Shown here piece by piece: positions 30,166 to 40,490 of a stretch of DNA of 64,000 nt. Each line of letters opens with the position of its first letter. Positions within the stretch are counted from its first letter, which is position 1. A model generated the notes under the pieces. That model was not told where the DNA came from and ran no database searches. It was given only the letters and a program-made list of their open reading frames with translations. This DNA is from Athripsodes cinereus (taxonomy: Eukaryota; Arthropoda; Insecta; Trichoptera; Leptoceridae). Made by a program: the position numbers and the translations under genes. The DNA is taken from positions 24,943,384-25,007,383 of the forward strand of contig OX388317.1 in NCBI GenBank assembly GCA_947579605.1, written 5' to 3'.

Positions 30166-31788
30166 TGCGGTTCACCAAGTGACCCATTTGATAAGTTCAA
30201 GTGACCCACTTTAGTTATGAAAATAAAGTATAATATATAAAATAAAATAAAAAACAATCACTAAGCGGACATATTAAGAATAAAAAATATTAAAAATAGA
30301 TACTAAGAATAACAGTTATAAAATAAATAAGAATATAACACTGACCCAAACGTCTTTTTAATACTCACATGTTTGTTGATTTTGATCTGCAGCCAAAAAA
30401 GGTTGCCGACCCCTTACCGACCTTCTGCCATCAATCAAGTCCATTTATTTGCTCAGTAATAGGACCCATTCATTGTCTCTCATCCATGTTATATTGTTAC
30501 CAATGTACAGTGAAGAATAAAATAAATAAATAAATAATTTACGTATTATGTACCTACATATAAAATTTACCTCTTCAACAATTTTGATGGCTTTATGTAT
30601 TATAATATTATGAGTATTAACTAGTAAATGAAATTGTGTAATTAATTCGTATTTAAATACTTATAGTTTGAAATAATACGTGGGGAAGGTACGTTTCTAA
30701 AGTGTTTATTGTTTTCTCATACTTGCTGAATGTATATATGTATCACAAATTTATTACATAATTTATGAATTATTTTTTGTAAAACCTATTTATTTGGTTC
30801 AGCTTAGCTGTTTTATTAAGGACCAGTATTTCAATGTGATGCTTATCTTAGGCTAACTCTTAATTTGGTTAAATTTGCCTTTACATCAAATACTTTTCAA
30901 TATTTCAAGACTATTTTACTTCTCAATGACATGATTTTATGACTAGGTATCAAAATTTTATTGATCACTTTAAATTGATAATAGTTGTAAAAATATCAAG
31001 ATGTTAAGAAGGCCTTATAGGAATCACTGAAAATCACTCATTCTGTCCCTTATATTTTGATGTAAAATAGTAATGAATTATCGAAGTTTAACCTAGTTGA
31101 GGGCTAGTTCAGGATAAGCTTCACTTTAAGGGCAAATTGAAATATTGGGCCCAAGTCTATTGTTAATTATATTAATTCCTAAATAAAAATACTTATTGTA
31201 GTACGTTACTAATAAATTATGAATATAAATTTGAATTTGTTATTCTTTTATTACTGTCCCGTTAACCAATGTTGATTCCAGTTTTGTATGATTATTTTCA
31301 AATAAATTATAATTTAATCGTAAAATTTTAATAGTCAAACTATGAAAAAAGAGTTCCGAAATAGTAATCTTACTAATTGGAACTCGAAACCTTCTCTTTT
31401 TACAATTAATTTCTTGAAGCGACTCTGTATATTTGACTACAAGTTAACAATGCTACTTCTCTTGAATAATTTATAAATATGTAAAAATTTGGATTATCAT
31501 TTCATTTCTTTCCTTTTTTAATTTTTTTTTCATTTATTGTATTATTTTTTCTATTGAATCTGATTCAAAAGATATTATGAGAATTCAAATTAGTAAAATA
31601 AAAATAATTTCGAGATTTATTATGAGTCCTAAGTTAAATATTTACTCAAAAATTCGGGTGTGAACTCATAATACAAACGCGTTGAGATCGGGAATCACGA
31701 AGACGACATGGCAAATCCTATTACCCACATTGTTATGGCTAAATATTTTTGAAATTGATTGTATTGACTTTTCATGTTCATATTTTAG
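30166..31788. other. Long intron-like spacer before exon 10
   Basis: About 1.6 kb of AT-rich DNA. An (aaat)n stretch at 30515-30540 after 'cagtgaagaata' looks like the 3' tail of a short LINE or SINE relic. Nothing else recognisable. Confidence 0.45.
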
Positions 31789-32018
31789 CATGCTATATAC
31801 AATCTAGGACTGGCAAACCACTGTTAATGTTAAACGGATATACATACGGAAAGCAATCGGAGAAAGGAGACAAGATGCGGTGGACTTGCAGTATTCAGAA
31901 AAAAGGTTGTAGAGCAGTAGTGCATACACTGAATGGTGTCATCAAATGTGCCAACGAAGAACATAATCATGAGCCTCCAAAATATGTTCTTGTTGGAGGA
32001 AGGTATGTTCGAGTTTAA
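31789..32018 (+). CDS. mod(mdg4): FLYWCH zinc-finger terminal exon 10
   Basis: The acceptor is 'ttcatgttcatattttag', phase 1 (ca). It encodes 75 residues, then TAA. It starts CYIQSRTGKPLLMLNGYTYG; the core is RWTCSIQKKGC and EEHNHEPP, with ligands C33, C40, H58 and H60. The tail is KYVLVGGRYVRV. It is close to exons 1, 7 and 8 although 14-28 kb away, so the retrotransposon block separates members of one subfamily. AATAAA lies at 32561-32566. A hairpin at about 32315-32365 (gggagaaaatcttgagta against tactcaggattttctccc) would fall in its 3'UTR. Confidence 0.91.
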
Positions 32019-32314
32019 ATTGGATAGGTCCGAAAGATCTCTCAACAAAAAAATATACGCATCATCTACTTCTTGTCCGAGTTAAGTCAGGAGTTCATTT
32101 TGCCTTAGTTCTTCATCCAGAGGTTCCCGTCAATTGTTAATTTTTCCAGGATCTCTGGTTACTCCTATAATAATAATAAAAATAATAATATGATGTAGGT
32201 GTACCATACAGAAGCAACATGACAAAACTCTTTCTAACACCAGCAATAATGACAAAAAACAATCCTGTGTTTTAATTAATTAACACTTGGCATATTATGT
32301 GCCCGTGTCACCTG

Positions 32315-32367
32315 GAATATCGGGAGAAAATCTTGAGTAGATAACAGTTACTCAGGATTTTCTCCCT
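32315..32367. repeat. Hairpin in the exon 10 3' region
   Basis: Arms 'gggagaaaatcttgagta' and 'actcaggattttctccc' face each other across about 10 bases; probably a tiny foldback relic. Confidence 0.6.
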
Positions 32368-32624
32368 ATTGTATGTGATTTAACAAAAATAGAAATACTA
32401 ACTATATTTTTATAAGAATCTCATTCGAATACATTTGTTTTATTTCTAGTGTAGCTATCTACATATTTTTAACGTGGTTCTTAAAGTGCCATAAAAATGT
32501 AAAATTTATGTATGACAAACGCTGGGATTGTTGTAATATTTTCTTATATGTACATATTCAAATAAATGTATTTTTATCAGTATTGTTTTCTTTGTCTTAT
32601 TTTCCACTTTTTTCTTTTACTTAG

Positions 32625-32870
32625 GATTATTCCATATCCCAAGTGGGGTTGGCAGAGATAACGGAACGCCATATAGATCTATCCTTGCATACTTCTTCGC
32701 TTCTTCTACATTCATGCAATTTCTCATGTACGCACGGCGATTTCTCTTACTTGACACACGGCCGTCCTTGAGAGTTTGATCCACGTAATCAAGCCTCGTG
32801 GTTCTCGGACGCTTGCGCTTCCTCACATCACCTCTTTCAGATAAGTATATCCTCTTAAAAGGTTTAATGT
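32625..32870 (-). mobile_element. LINE 3'-end fragment (GRPRTTWLDHV family)
   Basis: The minus frame reads MRKRKRPRTTRLDYVDQTLK, DGRVSSKRNRRAYMRN, CMNVEEAKKYARIDLYGVPL, the same order as at 42550-42740. It is one of the less decayed copies. Confidence 0.7.
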
Positions 32871-33074
32871 GTTTTTATTCATCATTTACATTAATTTCGC
32901 TGTTGATAAAAATTGAGTATTTTTTATAATTCCTGCTCAAAATACTACATAGTGTTTAATTAGTGTTATTAAAAAATTAGAGATTTATTACTCCTCAATT
33001 TTTATACTAATTCAATTGTCTAATAATAATCTTCAATTAATTCGAGATCAATTGAATTTTGTTCAATATATTTC

Positions 33075-33165
33075 TAAGAAATCGGGCATCTCGATTGGAG
33101 AACCATGTTTACGCAATGTAACATTGTGCAAAATCCAATCGGTAAAAGTGAGAAAGGCGTTTCAA
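33075..33165. repeat. Fragment of the dispersed hairpin element
   Basis: 'catctcgattggagaacca' and 'gtaacattgtgcaaaatcc' are the inverse of the unit in the 8328-8625 array. Confidence 0.55.
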
Positions 33166-33260
33166 ACGCTCACCAGTTAAATAATAAAAATATATACTGT
33201 AGTAAATATTCTAAACATTTCTTTGTACTTATATTAATATCTATTTTTTTACAATTGCAG

Positions 33261-33505
33261 TGAAGTTTGGTAAATCTAAATTTGGAAGGCCGATGTTAAT
33301 ACTGAATGGTTACAGCTTTGGTAAACAAACGATGAGGAATGACAAGATAAGATGGGCATGTAACTCTCACACCATGGGCTGCAAGGCTAGTGTCTACTCT
33401 GTACGGGAGAAGATAGTGTCTGCTAAAGAAACACATAATCATCCACCTCCAAAGACTATTAAAGAGTTTGATGAGTATTCCAAATTACCCATCAAAGTGT
33501 TGTAA
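33261..33505 (+). CDS. mod(mdg4): FLYWCH zinc-finger terminal exon 11
   Basis: The acceptor is 'ttttttacaattgcag', phase 1 (tg). It encodes 80 residues, then TAA. It starts KFGKSKFGRPMLILNGYSFG; the core is RWACNSHTMGC and ETHNHPPP, with ligands C33, C40, H58 and H60. It differs from exons 1-10 by ASVYSVREKIVSAK in the strand before HNH and by a new C-terminus (KTIKEFDEYSKLPIKVL). It is intermediate between the first and second subfamilies, matching its position. AATAAA lies at 33644-33649. Confidence 0.9.
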
Positions 33506-33694
33506 TGTATAGTTATTTAATAGAATTTGTAAAATTTATTTATAAAGTGTTTCTTATGTATCTTCTTTCTCGTAATTCGAAACCGGTTTTATAAACATAA
33601 AGTTTGCATCATAAATAATAAATTATATTTATTCTGAATATTCAATAAATTGTATCGCAGATTTATTTATATAAAAAAAAAATACTATGCTCTA

Positions 33695-33910
33695 CTATAT
33701 CATCACGCCGTGTCCCAAGTGGCCAGAGGAGTCGGAACCATATTTATGAATATATTTCTATCCCTGGTTACTTCTTTCGCTTCCTCCATATTCATAAAAT
33801 TCCTCACACACGCATCCCTGTTTTTTTACCGGCCGTCCTTGAGAATTTGATTCACGTGATCAAACCGCGTAGTTTTTGATGTCCGTGATTTCTCACACCC
33901 TCTCTTTTAG
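33695..33910 (-). mobile_element. LINE 3'-end fragment (GRPRTTWLDHV family)
   Basis: On the plus strand 'atcacgccgtgtcccaagtg' through 'ggccgtccttgagaatttga' and 'cacgtgatcaaaccgcg' is the inverse of 42580-42750. It is heavily mutated. A repeat-family end (gggaaatgccgtgatggt) follows at 34013-34068. Confidence 0.65.
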
Positions 33911-34237
33911 AAGTAATTATTCTATTTTGACTTACCTATGGGTTCATCTGTATTTTGATTTTAAGTGCTGTTGCTTTATGTGTCTGTTGAATGTTTTAAC
34001 ATTGAATAATTACTTGCCAGTTGATCTACTGACGACTCTTTTTTGGGAAATGCCGTGATGGTATAGCAGTAACATTAAATTGTCGGTGATTACCCAATTT
34101 GCAAATTTAAGAACTTTTCCGGTAATGACTTCAAAGTTAAAAAAAAAAAAAAATAATATTGAAATATAATTTCCACTTTACGAAGCGATTTCTGTGTCCA
34201 CGTATTAAATTACTTACAAACTTGAATTTATTTATAG

Positions 34238-34401
34238 TATATGGGCTTTCCGATATGCCATGTTTTCTTGAAGGCTCTCGACATTTCACACTCGTGTTCA
34301 TGGTGCCTGCAAGAACGCTGAAACGTTTAAAACTTTCAAGACAACATAGCTCTCCCAAAAACCCATCAACTGTAAAGGTCGACTTGAAAACTTCCAATTA
34401 G
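34238..34401 (+). CDS. Candidate non-FLYWCH terminal exon (uncertain)
   Basis: A possible acceptor, 'cttgaatttatttatag', is followed by an open frame in the array's phase (two bases, ta, then 53 codons and TAG). It starts YGLSDMPCFLEGSRHFTLVF and ends TVKVDLKTSN. GC content is higher than its surroundings. There is no WxC/HNH signature, and I do not recognise it. It could be an alternative last exon without a finger (such isoforms exist for mod(mdg4)), a decayed finger, or an unknown repeat. The minus strand is also open here, which lowers confidence. Confidence 0.3.
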
Positions 34402-34570
34402 CTGTTGAATTTGTTTGAATACTGAATAGGAGTGAATGTGTGAAAGTTACTTTATTTTTTATGAATTGGTAAAATTATTTATAAATGTAAATATGTTTAA
34501 TATATTTGATGTGTACTGAACATATATTTTTTTCTTTATTTCATCAAAAATTCACATATGTTATATAATA

Positions 34571-34753
34571 TGAGTTCGTCGGTAGCCTGGAGGTAGAGTC
34601 TCGGCCTTCAGAACAAGGGGTCCGTGGTTCAATCCCAGGTGCCGGCAAACTCCCCTTTCACGGCACAAGCTTTTAGCTTAGTGTGAAAGGTGTATAAGGT
34701 TGTATTTGGGTTTATAACAAACCCAGATATATCTTTTTAAAAAAAAAAAAAAA
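34571..34753 (+). mobile_element. tRNA-derived SINE, copy 3
   Basis: Full-length: 'ggtagcctggaggtagag' (A-box region), 'ggttcaatcccaggtgcc' (B-box region), 'aacccagatatatcttt' and a 14-base A tail. Confidence 0.85.
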
Positions 34754-34867
34754 TTTCCATTGCTTTCTACGCTCTGGAAACTACGTAAGAAGTGTCCTGT
34801 CTGTACTTAGAATTGAACCTGTAATGATTTTGTTATCTTCTGTATAAGTATCTTCTGCACTAACAAG

Positions 34868-34930
34868 CCCTGATCCCGTAGACAAACCGTACTTAGCGAT
34901 CCACTTTTTTGTGTTAGTTTTCGAGTGTCC
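34868..34930. mobile_element. Partial MITE, 'ccgtacttagcgatcgacta' family
   Basis: 'ccgtagacaaaccgtactta' followed by 'gcgatccac' matches the left end of 48349-48670. The right half is replaced by the repeat that follows. Confidence 0.55.
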
Positions 34931-35120
34931 TGTAAAAAGCATGTTTTGTAAAACATCACATGTTGTAAGACATTTAACATTTTCGATTTAGCGATGACGA
35001 ATCCGCCCATCTTGAATGTGTTTTAATATTTATTGCCACGAAGAGGACGATTTGCATGTTTTTTACACTCAGTTAGTCCGCTGGCTACTCCACTTGTGGG
35101 AATTGTCGTAATGGTATGAA
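34915..35120 (+). repeat. Reference copy of the 'gctggctac..gccgtgatgg' repeat family
   Basis: Order of blocks: 'tcgagtgtcctgtaaaa', 'aaaacatcacatgttgtaag', 'gcgatgacgaatccgccc', 'atcttgaatgtg', 'cacgaagaggacgatttgc', 'gttagtccgctggctac', 'cttgtgggaattgtcgtaat'. At least ten copies are in the window: 4409, 10709 (minus), 11028, 18770, 29607, 34013, 35598, 37126 (minus), 52975, 54455 (minus) and 61973. It has no ORF, terminal inverted repeat or clear tail, so it may be a SINE or an ancient non-autonomous element. Confidence 0.7.
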
Positions 35121-35209
35121 TTAATGAAGTAGGTGTCTTCTGCTCTCGTGCCTTGGTCACATGTTTCCAAATTTTGTTCCCACGTAAGTATATTTTCTAT
35201 TATGTATTA

Positions 35210-35325
35210 TTTTTGCCGGGTTGCTGGAAAAGATCGCTAATGCGATAAGCCCGCCATTTGGTACTTTTTGTAAAGATGATATATTTGTATACAACATTTT
35301 TTGCGAATAAAGTTTTATTTGTTTA
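35210..35325 (+). mobile_element. LINE 3'-end fragment
   Basis: 'gccgggttgctggaaaagat' and 'cgctaatgcgataagcccgc' are the kind of 3' untranslated end seen on many insect non-LTR elements. It ends with AATAAAG and a T-rich run. Confidence 0.5.
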
Positions 35326-35392
35326 TTTATCTTTACTACAGAGATATTAAAGATTCAGTATGCTTATGAATCAAGATAATCTTTTACTCTCA

Positions 35393-35525
35393 GTGCTATA
35401 TCAGGTCCTCCCGACGTTTGCAATCAATCTTCCTATTCTGTGCTGTTCGGACCAATTCTCTCACCTACGCTATTCTAGTCCATTGCCGTAAATTGCGCAG
35501 CCACATCTGCTTTCTTCAAAAATTA
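35393..35525 (-). mobile_element. RTE-type LINE fragment
   Basis: 'caggtcctcccgacgtttgc', 'ctattctgtgctgttcgg' and 'cgcagccacatctgcttt' are the inverse of the LINE tail described at 14110-14532. Confidence 0.6.
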
Positions 35526-35722
35526 AGAATAATTATTTCATTTTCTTTTATTTTTTATAACAAAGGCAAAAAAACCTGTATCATTATTACAATTAATTCG
35601 TCTGCTAGCTACCCCACTTAAGGGGATATGTCGTGATGGTACAGACACAGTATTATTTTATTTTTCACCATTGTGTATGTATGTCTGTAAAATTTACTCC
35701 AGAATTCTATATTTAATTTCAG

Positions 35723-35955
35723 TCAGATACATCACATCTCGGCAAGGCAAGGAGTTGCTTATGTACAACGGTTATACGTTCTGTAAAAAGAGGTTCTTGG
35801 GCAACACTCAGCATTGGTGTTGCAGCACTCATAATCACAAAGGATGCAGGGCAGGCGCTCAAACGATAGATGGTTATTTGACTTACACAAAGAATGAACA
35901 CAATCATCCACCTGCTAGATTTCTTGAAGTCAATGGAAGATATGTCAGAATGTGA
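35723..35955 (+). CDS. mod(mdg4): FLYWCH zinc-finger terminal exon 12
   Basis: The acceptor is 'tatatttaatttcag', phase 1 (tc). It encodes 76 residues, then TGA. It starts RYITSRQGKELLMYNGYTFC; the core is HWCCSTHNHKGC and NEHNHPPA. It is the first member of the second subfamily: His-Trp-Cys-Cys before the finger, seven residues between C33 and C41, and ligands H59 and H61. An extra Cys (C32) next to C33 could be an alternative ligand. The tail is RFLEVNGRYVRM. Its closest relative is exon 13, with an identical 'tctcggcaaggcaaggagtt' near the start. A LINE sits in its 3' region at about 36085-36610; AATAAA is at 36818-36823. Confidence 0.9.
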
Positions 35956-36084
35956 CGGGAATCTTAGTATGATGCCTGAATTGATCACAGCATTTTACAT
36001 AAATATTTCAAACATATTTTTCTAACAACTCATAAGCTTAATCGTGTGTAGTCAGATTGTCGAGTACTCCGTAGCTCAGATATT

Positions 36085-36610
36085 TTTAGCTCAGGTTTTC
36101 GGCGAGTGTGTCGTCGTCATTTTTAGGAGTTACTGTCTTTTTCAAAACCGAACCCCTGAAGATGGCGACGGCGCTTTTGCCGACAGTTTGACCCAAAAAT
36201 AACTGCAAGATGGAGATTTCGATAACCAGATTACAAAACTCAGAAACCGATATACTCGAAAAATATAAAAACGAACATATCCTTTGGGAATGTCCTTTGA
36301 TGATGGATGCAAGAGAGGAAATGATTCTGGATATGACTGTTGACACTCCTCGACCCATCTGGTTTGGGGAAGTGTTTTTAAATGCCACAAACGCTTCACA
36401 CTTTAAGACATTCGTTGATGTGTGGGTCTCAAGATGGGATCTGCTACGTCAGCCGGGTCCCCCGCCCACTGACGTGGTAGGATCGGAGATGCCAACACTG
36501 GCATAGTGGTATTAAACTAGAGAGAGTTAAAATATTAATAAATCGTCACCTAAACGGATAAATAGGAGTCCTTGGACTCCTGCAATATCCAAGAAATAAA
36601 GTTATTTCAA
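36085..36610 (+). mobile_element. 5'-truncated LINE 3' end
   Basis: The open frame 36210-36506 ends a reverse-transcriptase C-terminus: KYKNEHILWECPLMMDAREE (the ILWECP zinc-binding-like motif of many LINE tails), FGEVFLNATNASHFKTFVDV and a stop. The 3' region has 'ggagtccttggactcctgca' (a hairpin) and ends with AAGAAATAAAG. Fragments are at 44025-44170 (minus) and 63925-64000 (plus). Confidence 0.7.
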
Positions 36611-37114
36611 AATACTCGAAAAATAATTCACCGTACTTTTTTAGAGCCTTTATCGACATTTTTTAATAAGTCATCTTTTTAATTTTAAAAATAAAACCGT
36701 ATGTAATAAATGTCATACGTATGAGTTATATAATTGTAGTTTTCCAGAACTTAAGTATTGTTTTTTTTTAGTTTTGTATTGTTTTATAGAATCTATCATA
36801 AAATGCTTTAAAAGTTCAATAAAAGTCGGTATAAAGTCAGTAATGCACATGCCTGGTGAAAGTTCATTTATATTTCATTCACAACTAATAAAGTATTATT
36901 AAAGTACTGAAAACTATTGTTTATTTATTTTTTAAAATGTTGTTGACATGTCATAAATAAGCACGCCAAATTTACTTTTGAATATTTTTCATACAATAAT
37001 ATGTAATATTATACGATTATAATAAAATGTTTTATTGTTATATTTATGTACACTGATGGTGTTTTATTTATTTCATGTAGATAGACACATTGGACAAGTA
37101 CAGATAGAAAATTT
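36611..37114. other. Spacer or 3'UTR
   Basis: Contains AATAAA at 36818-36823; otherwise AT-rich with nothing recognised. Confidence 0.4.
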
Positions 37115-37125
37115 TACTACTACTA

Positions 37126-37260
37126 TACCATCACGGCATATCCCATTAGTGGGTTAACCAGCGAATGAGTTGCATGTAATAAACATGCAGATTTTAATCT
37201 CTGTGCCAATAGAAAATAAGGCATTCAAGATGGTTGTCATGCCTCATTGCTGAGTGATTA
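37126..37260 (-). repeat. Member of the 'gctggctac..gccgtgatgg' repeat family
   Basis: The plus strand 'taccatcacggcatatccc' through 'ttcaagatggttgtcatgcc' is the inverse of the family order. Confidence 0.6.
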
Positions 37261-37476
37261 GTAAAAAGTACAAAATAACAGTAACTGTAGATAAATAAAC
37301 TTGGTTGTGGAATTCCAAAAGTCCACTAAGACCTCGATCCCGAAGCGCTATTATCACTGAATTCAAAGATGTTAAAGGTGTTATCCGTTATATTTCATAA
37401 ACTTTTAAAAAAGAGTTTAAGAGCTTATTATGTAAATAAATATATTTTAAATTCATTGTAAAATTTTTATTTCCAG

Positions 37477-37709
37477 CGAAGTATGTCACATCTCGGCAAG
37501 GCAAGGAGTTACTAATGTACAACAATTATACATATTGTAAAAAGAGATTTACAGCCCATGTTCAGTCCTGGTGTTGTAGTACTCACAACAATAGGGGATG
37601 TAAAGCTGTAACTCAAACTGCAGATGGCTACATACTCTGTACAAAGTATGAACACAATCACCCACCTGCTAAGTTCGTTGTAGTCGATGGAATGTATGTC
37701 AGAACTTAA
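37477..37709 (+). CDS. mod(mdg4): FLYWCH zinc-finger terminal exon 13
   Basis: The acceptor is 'aaatttttatttccag', phase 1 (cg). It encodes 76 residues, then TAA. It starts KYVTSRQGKELLMYNNYTYC; the core is SWCCSTHNNRGC and YEHNHPPA. Ligands are C33 (with neighbour C32), C41, H59 and H61. Asn replaces the Gly of the NG turn. The tail KFVVVDGMYVRT resembles exon 12. The pair 12/13 is probably one of the younger duplications, although their flanks no longer match. A 545-bp MITE begins 69 bp after the stop. Confidence 0.9.
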
Positions 37710-37777
37710 AAAACAAAGTTGTGTTCAATAACAACATAATGGACAAAACATAATATGCAGATCGAGCTGATCCCTAA

Positions 37778-38322
37778 TGGGGTGTTCACATTTGGCGAAT
37801 ATCGCCAGGCGAATTTCAAAATATATCGCCAGGCGAAAAAACGAAATTAGCCGGACATCCATTGATCTTCTCACCTGTTCACACATTCCACCGATATAGA
37901 AACGATCTATCAGATGCGCTTTGGTTTTGACACTGTTTTCAAAATGGCGTCGAGATGGAGATGGCGAAGTGTTTATTTTTAGTCGAAAATGTTATAGTAG
38001 AGGTTATAAGGCGCCTTTTAATTAAGGAAACAAACGCCACAAACCAACAACAAAGATAACAGCTGTCACGAAGCGGGAAACATTAAAAAATTTATAGGTT
38101 ATAAAGTTTTCAGCATAAATACAAACGCCGCGGACATCTGTGCATGCGCGAATCGTTCAATCGGCCGAAAATGTTGGAAGGTGGTCAACTCGAGACGATA
38201 TCGTTTCTACTGGTTTTTATCGTTTCAGACTAGCTGTCATTTTGTTCACACGGTTCAAATGGCTGGCGATATTTTGGTGCCTGGCGATATTCGCCAAAGT
38301 GAGAACACCACATAAGTTAGAT
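37778..38322 (+). mobile_element. 540-bp MITE, copy A (ends 'ggcgaatatcgcca')
   Basis: The ends 'gggtgttcacatttggcgaa' and 'ttcgccaaagtgagaacacc' are inverted, each with 'tatcgccaggcgaa'-like blocks. The interior is non-coding and conserved ('tttcaaaatggcgtcg', 'gacgatatcgtttctactgg'). Copies: A here, B 38338-39112 (inverted), C 48891-49430 (inverted) and D 49614-50143. The ORFs reported in it are not genes. Confidence 0.85.
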
Positions 38323-38337
38323 ACGAATTTTGTGTAA

Positions 38338-39112
38338 AACGTTGTTCTCACGAGGTGAATATCGTCAGGAAACCAAAATATCGTCAGCCATTTGAACCGT
38401 GTGAACAAATTGACAGTCTGAAACGATAAAAACCAGTTAAAACGATATCGTCTCAAGTTGACATTTCAACTTTTTTCGTTGGTGGAACGATGCGCGCATG
38501 CGTAGATGTGCGCGGCATTCGTATCTATGGTAAAAATATCATAACCTATAAACTTTATAATGTTTCCCGTTTCGTGACAGGTGTTATTCTTGTTGTTGGT
38601 TTGTGGCATTTGTTTCTAAAAGACGCTTTATAACCTCTACTATAGACCATTAAAGGATGACGTCACAGATAAATGTTTGGAGGGCAACTACGGAACAAAA
38701 ACAAAACAATCAAAAAGGTGGAACGCCTAAAGAATACCTAATAATAAAAAAAACTGTCAGTGTCGTTTTTGTTATTATTTTGTCGTCTCACTTTCTTTTT
38801 TTCTCTTATGGCATAACATCCTACAAGGATGATTTGCGCAATCTGACTGTTTGCCCCCCAAACAAATGCAAATCCATAGACAAGACCACGTGACCTTTAA
38901 TGGTCTATAACATTTTCAACTAATAATAGACACTTCGCGATCTACATCTCAACGTCCGCCATTTTGAAAACAACGTCAAAATCAAAGCGCATCTGACAGA
39001 TTGAATCTATGCCGGTGGACTGTGTGAACACGTTTGACGATCAATGGACGACCGACGTATTTTGTTTTTTATGCAAGCAAAATTCGCCTCGTGAGAATAC
39101 CACATTAGATAC
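38338..39112 (-). mobile_element. 540-bp MITE, copy B, with a nested MITE
   Basis: It is inverted relative to copy A and starts 16 bp after it, so A and B together form a giant inverted pair. It is interrupted at 38645-38905 by another element. Confidence 0.8.
38645..38905. mobile_element. Nested MITE inside copy B, 4-bp target duplication (tata)
   Basis: The ends 'gaccattaaaggatgacgtc' and 'cacgtgacctttaatggtc' are inverted and flanked by tata at 38641-38644 and 38906-38909. Uninterrupted copies of the host MITE read straight across this point. The ORF at 38657-38893 is an artefact. Confidence 0.85.
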
Positions 39113-39792
39113 GAATTTTGTGTTAGAGGACAATAGACGTGTGTTATACTAAACACATAGACATGAACATGTAACACTCTTGAAGGAGTACTCAGTACTT
39201 TTGAAAATGTCCACAATTGTGGACATAAGTGTCAGAGTTATAACATGTATTGTGAAGAATTGTGTAGTGTTTTTTCATTTATAAATATTTTTTAAATAAT
39301 TTTCCATATTTTGAATGATTTCTTATTAATTTGACTTCGCTGTGAATATGTTTAAGTGTAATTGTTCCATTTTATATCAAAGATTGAATTTTTTTACGAT
39401 ATTTTGTTTTATTTTCAAACTGTCCTCTCCCAGGCCAACAAAAAATATGACATTCAAGACGGATGGCAAACCACTACAATCTTTATTGTTCTCTTAAGTG
39501 TTTTAGATAAGTTATGAAAAAAGTTTATCGATGAATATAGCGGTACTGTGAAATAGCTTTGTTACACATTGGTAAAGATTTCCCAACAAATATTTAAAAA
39601 AAAAAATACTTATAAATTTTTAATTAAAAATTGTTTTTTTTTTGTAAATTTGACATGCGGAACTATCATTATATAAGGCTACTTCCTCGGATGGGACATT
39701 GTGATGTCTTTTGTAAATATTTACATATGTGACCTCATGCAATAGTTAATTGTAGAAATAACATCGATAAACATTATGTAATTTACTTGTGT
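39113..39792. other. Spacer
   Basis: AT-rich. 'gacattcaagacggatggca' at about 39450 is a minus fragment of the 'gctggctac' repeat family. No gene. Confidence 0.4.
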
Positions 39793-39907
39793 TAAAAAGA
39801 TATATCTGGGTTTTGTTTTAAACCCAAATACAACCTTATACACCTTTCACACTAAGCTAAAAGCTTGTGTCGTGAAAGGGGAGTTTGCTGGCACCTGGGA
39901 TTGAATT
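39793..39907 (-). mobile_element. tRNA-derived SINE, copy 4 (head lost)
   Basis: 'gatatatctgggttttgttt' through 'tttgctggcacctgggattg' is the inverse of the SINE body and stops inside the B-box region. Confidence 0.7.
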
Positions 39908-40029
39908 GTATAACACCACACACATTGTCAACATAATATGAAATGAAATGAAATGAAAAGTGTTTAATTTCCGTTCCTACAATTTTCACAATATATTATA
40001 AATCATTATGGACATCACATAATATGGTT

Positions 40030-40210
40030 TTATCAGTCTTTCTTCTTATCAAACTCATCATGGGCTCCCTATAGGGATCTCAGATGAGCGAGCCAGGGGT
40101 AGCCCTCACAATATCACACATTATTTTGATTACCTGTAAGATATTGCCTTTAGGCAATAAGCACAACTGCTCTTGATTTTTTTTTATCAATAAAGTATTA
40201 TTATTATCAT
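40030..40210 (+). mobile_element. LINE 3'-end fragment with (tta)n tail
   Basis: 'agatattgcctttaggcaat' followed by 'aagcacaactgctcttgat' and AATAAAG, ending in tatta repeats, matches 53295-53395. A short (aaatg)n stretch before it at 39940-39957 is the tail of another relic. Confidence 0.55.
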
Positions 40211-40329
40211 ATTTAATAGCGCTACCACTGCATATATTTTTCAGATTATTTATCTGTTTTACATTTTTAATATCTTTAATTTTACTTAAAATATTGTATT
40301 ATTGTCATTAGCTCTATTGATAAATAAGA

Positions 40330-40419
40330 GCAAGAGATAAATAAAGAATACTCCATCTTCTACATATTTCTGTAGCAAGAGATAAATAAAGAATACTCCA
40401 TCTTCTACATATTTCTGTA
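40330..40419. repeat. Tandem duplication, 45 bp x 2
   Basis: The unit 'gcaagagataaataaagaat' and onward is repeated exactly at 40375. It ends 70 bp before the exon 14 acceptor. Confidence 0.85.
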
Positions 40420-40490
40420 TATCGTTACAAAGTTAATGCAAAAAAATATTTATGATGTCATATAGTCACGTGTTTGTTTTTTGTTTTTAG

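Noticed and set aside
36086..36399. Two minus ORFs
   Set aside because: Antisense to the LINE C-terminal ORF at 36210-36506, whose ILWECP motif identifies the true strand.
38657..38893. 78-residue ORF with a hydrophobic run
   Set aside because: Exactly inside the nested MITE at 38645-38905.
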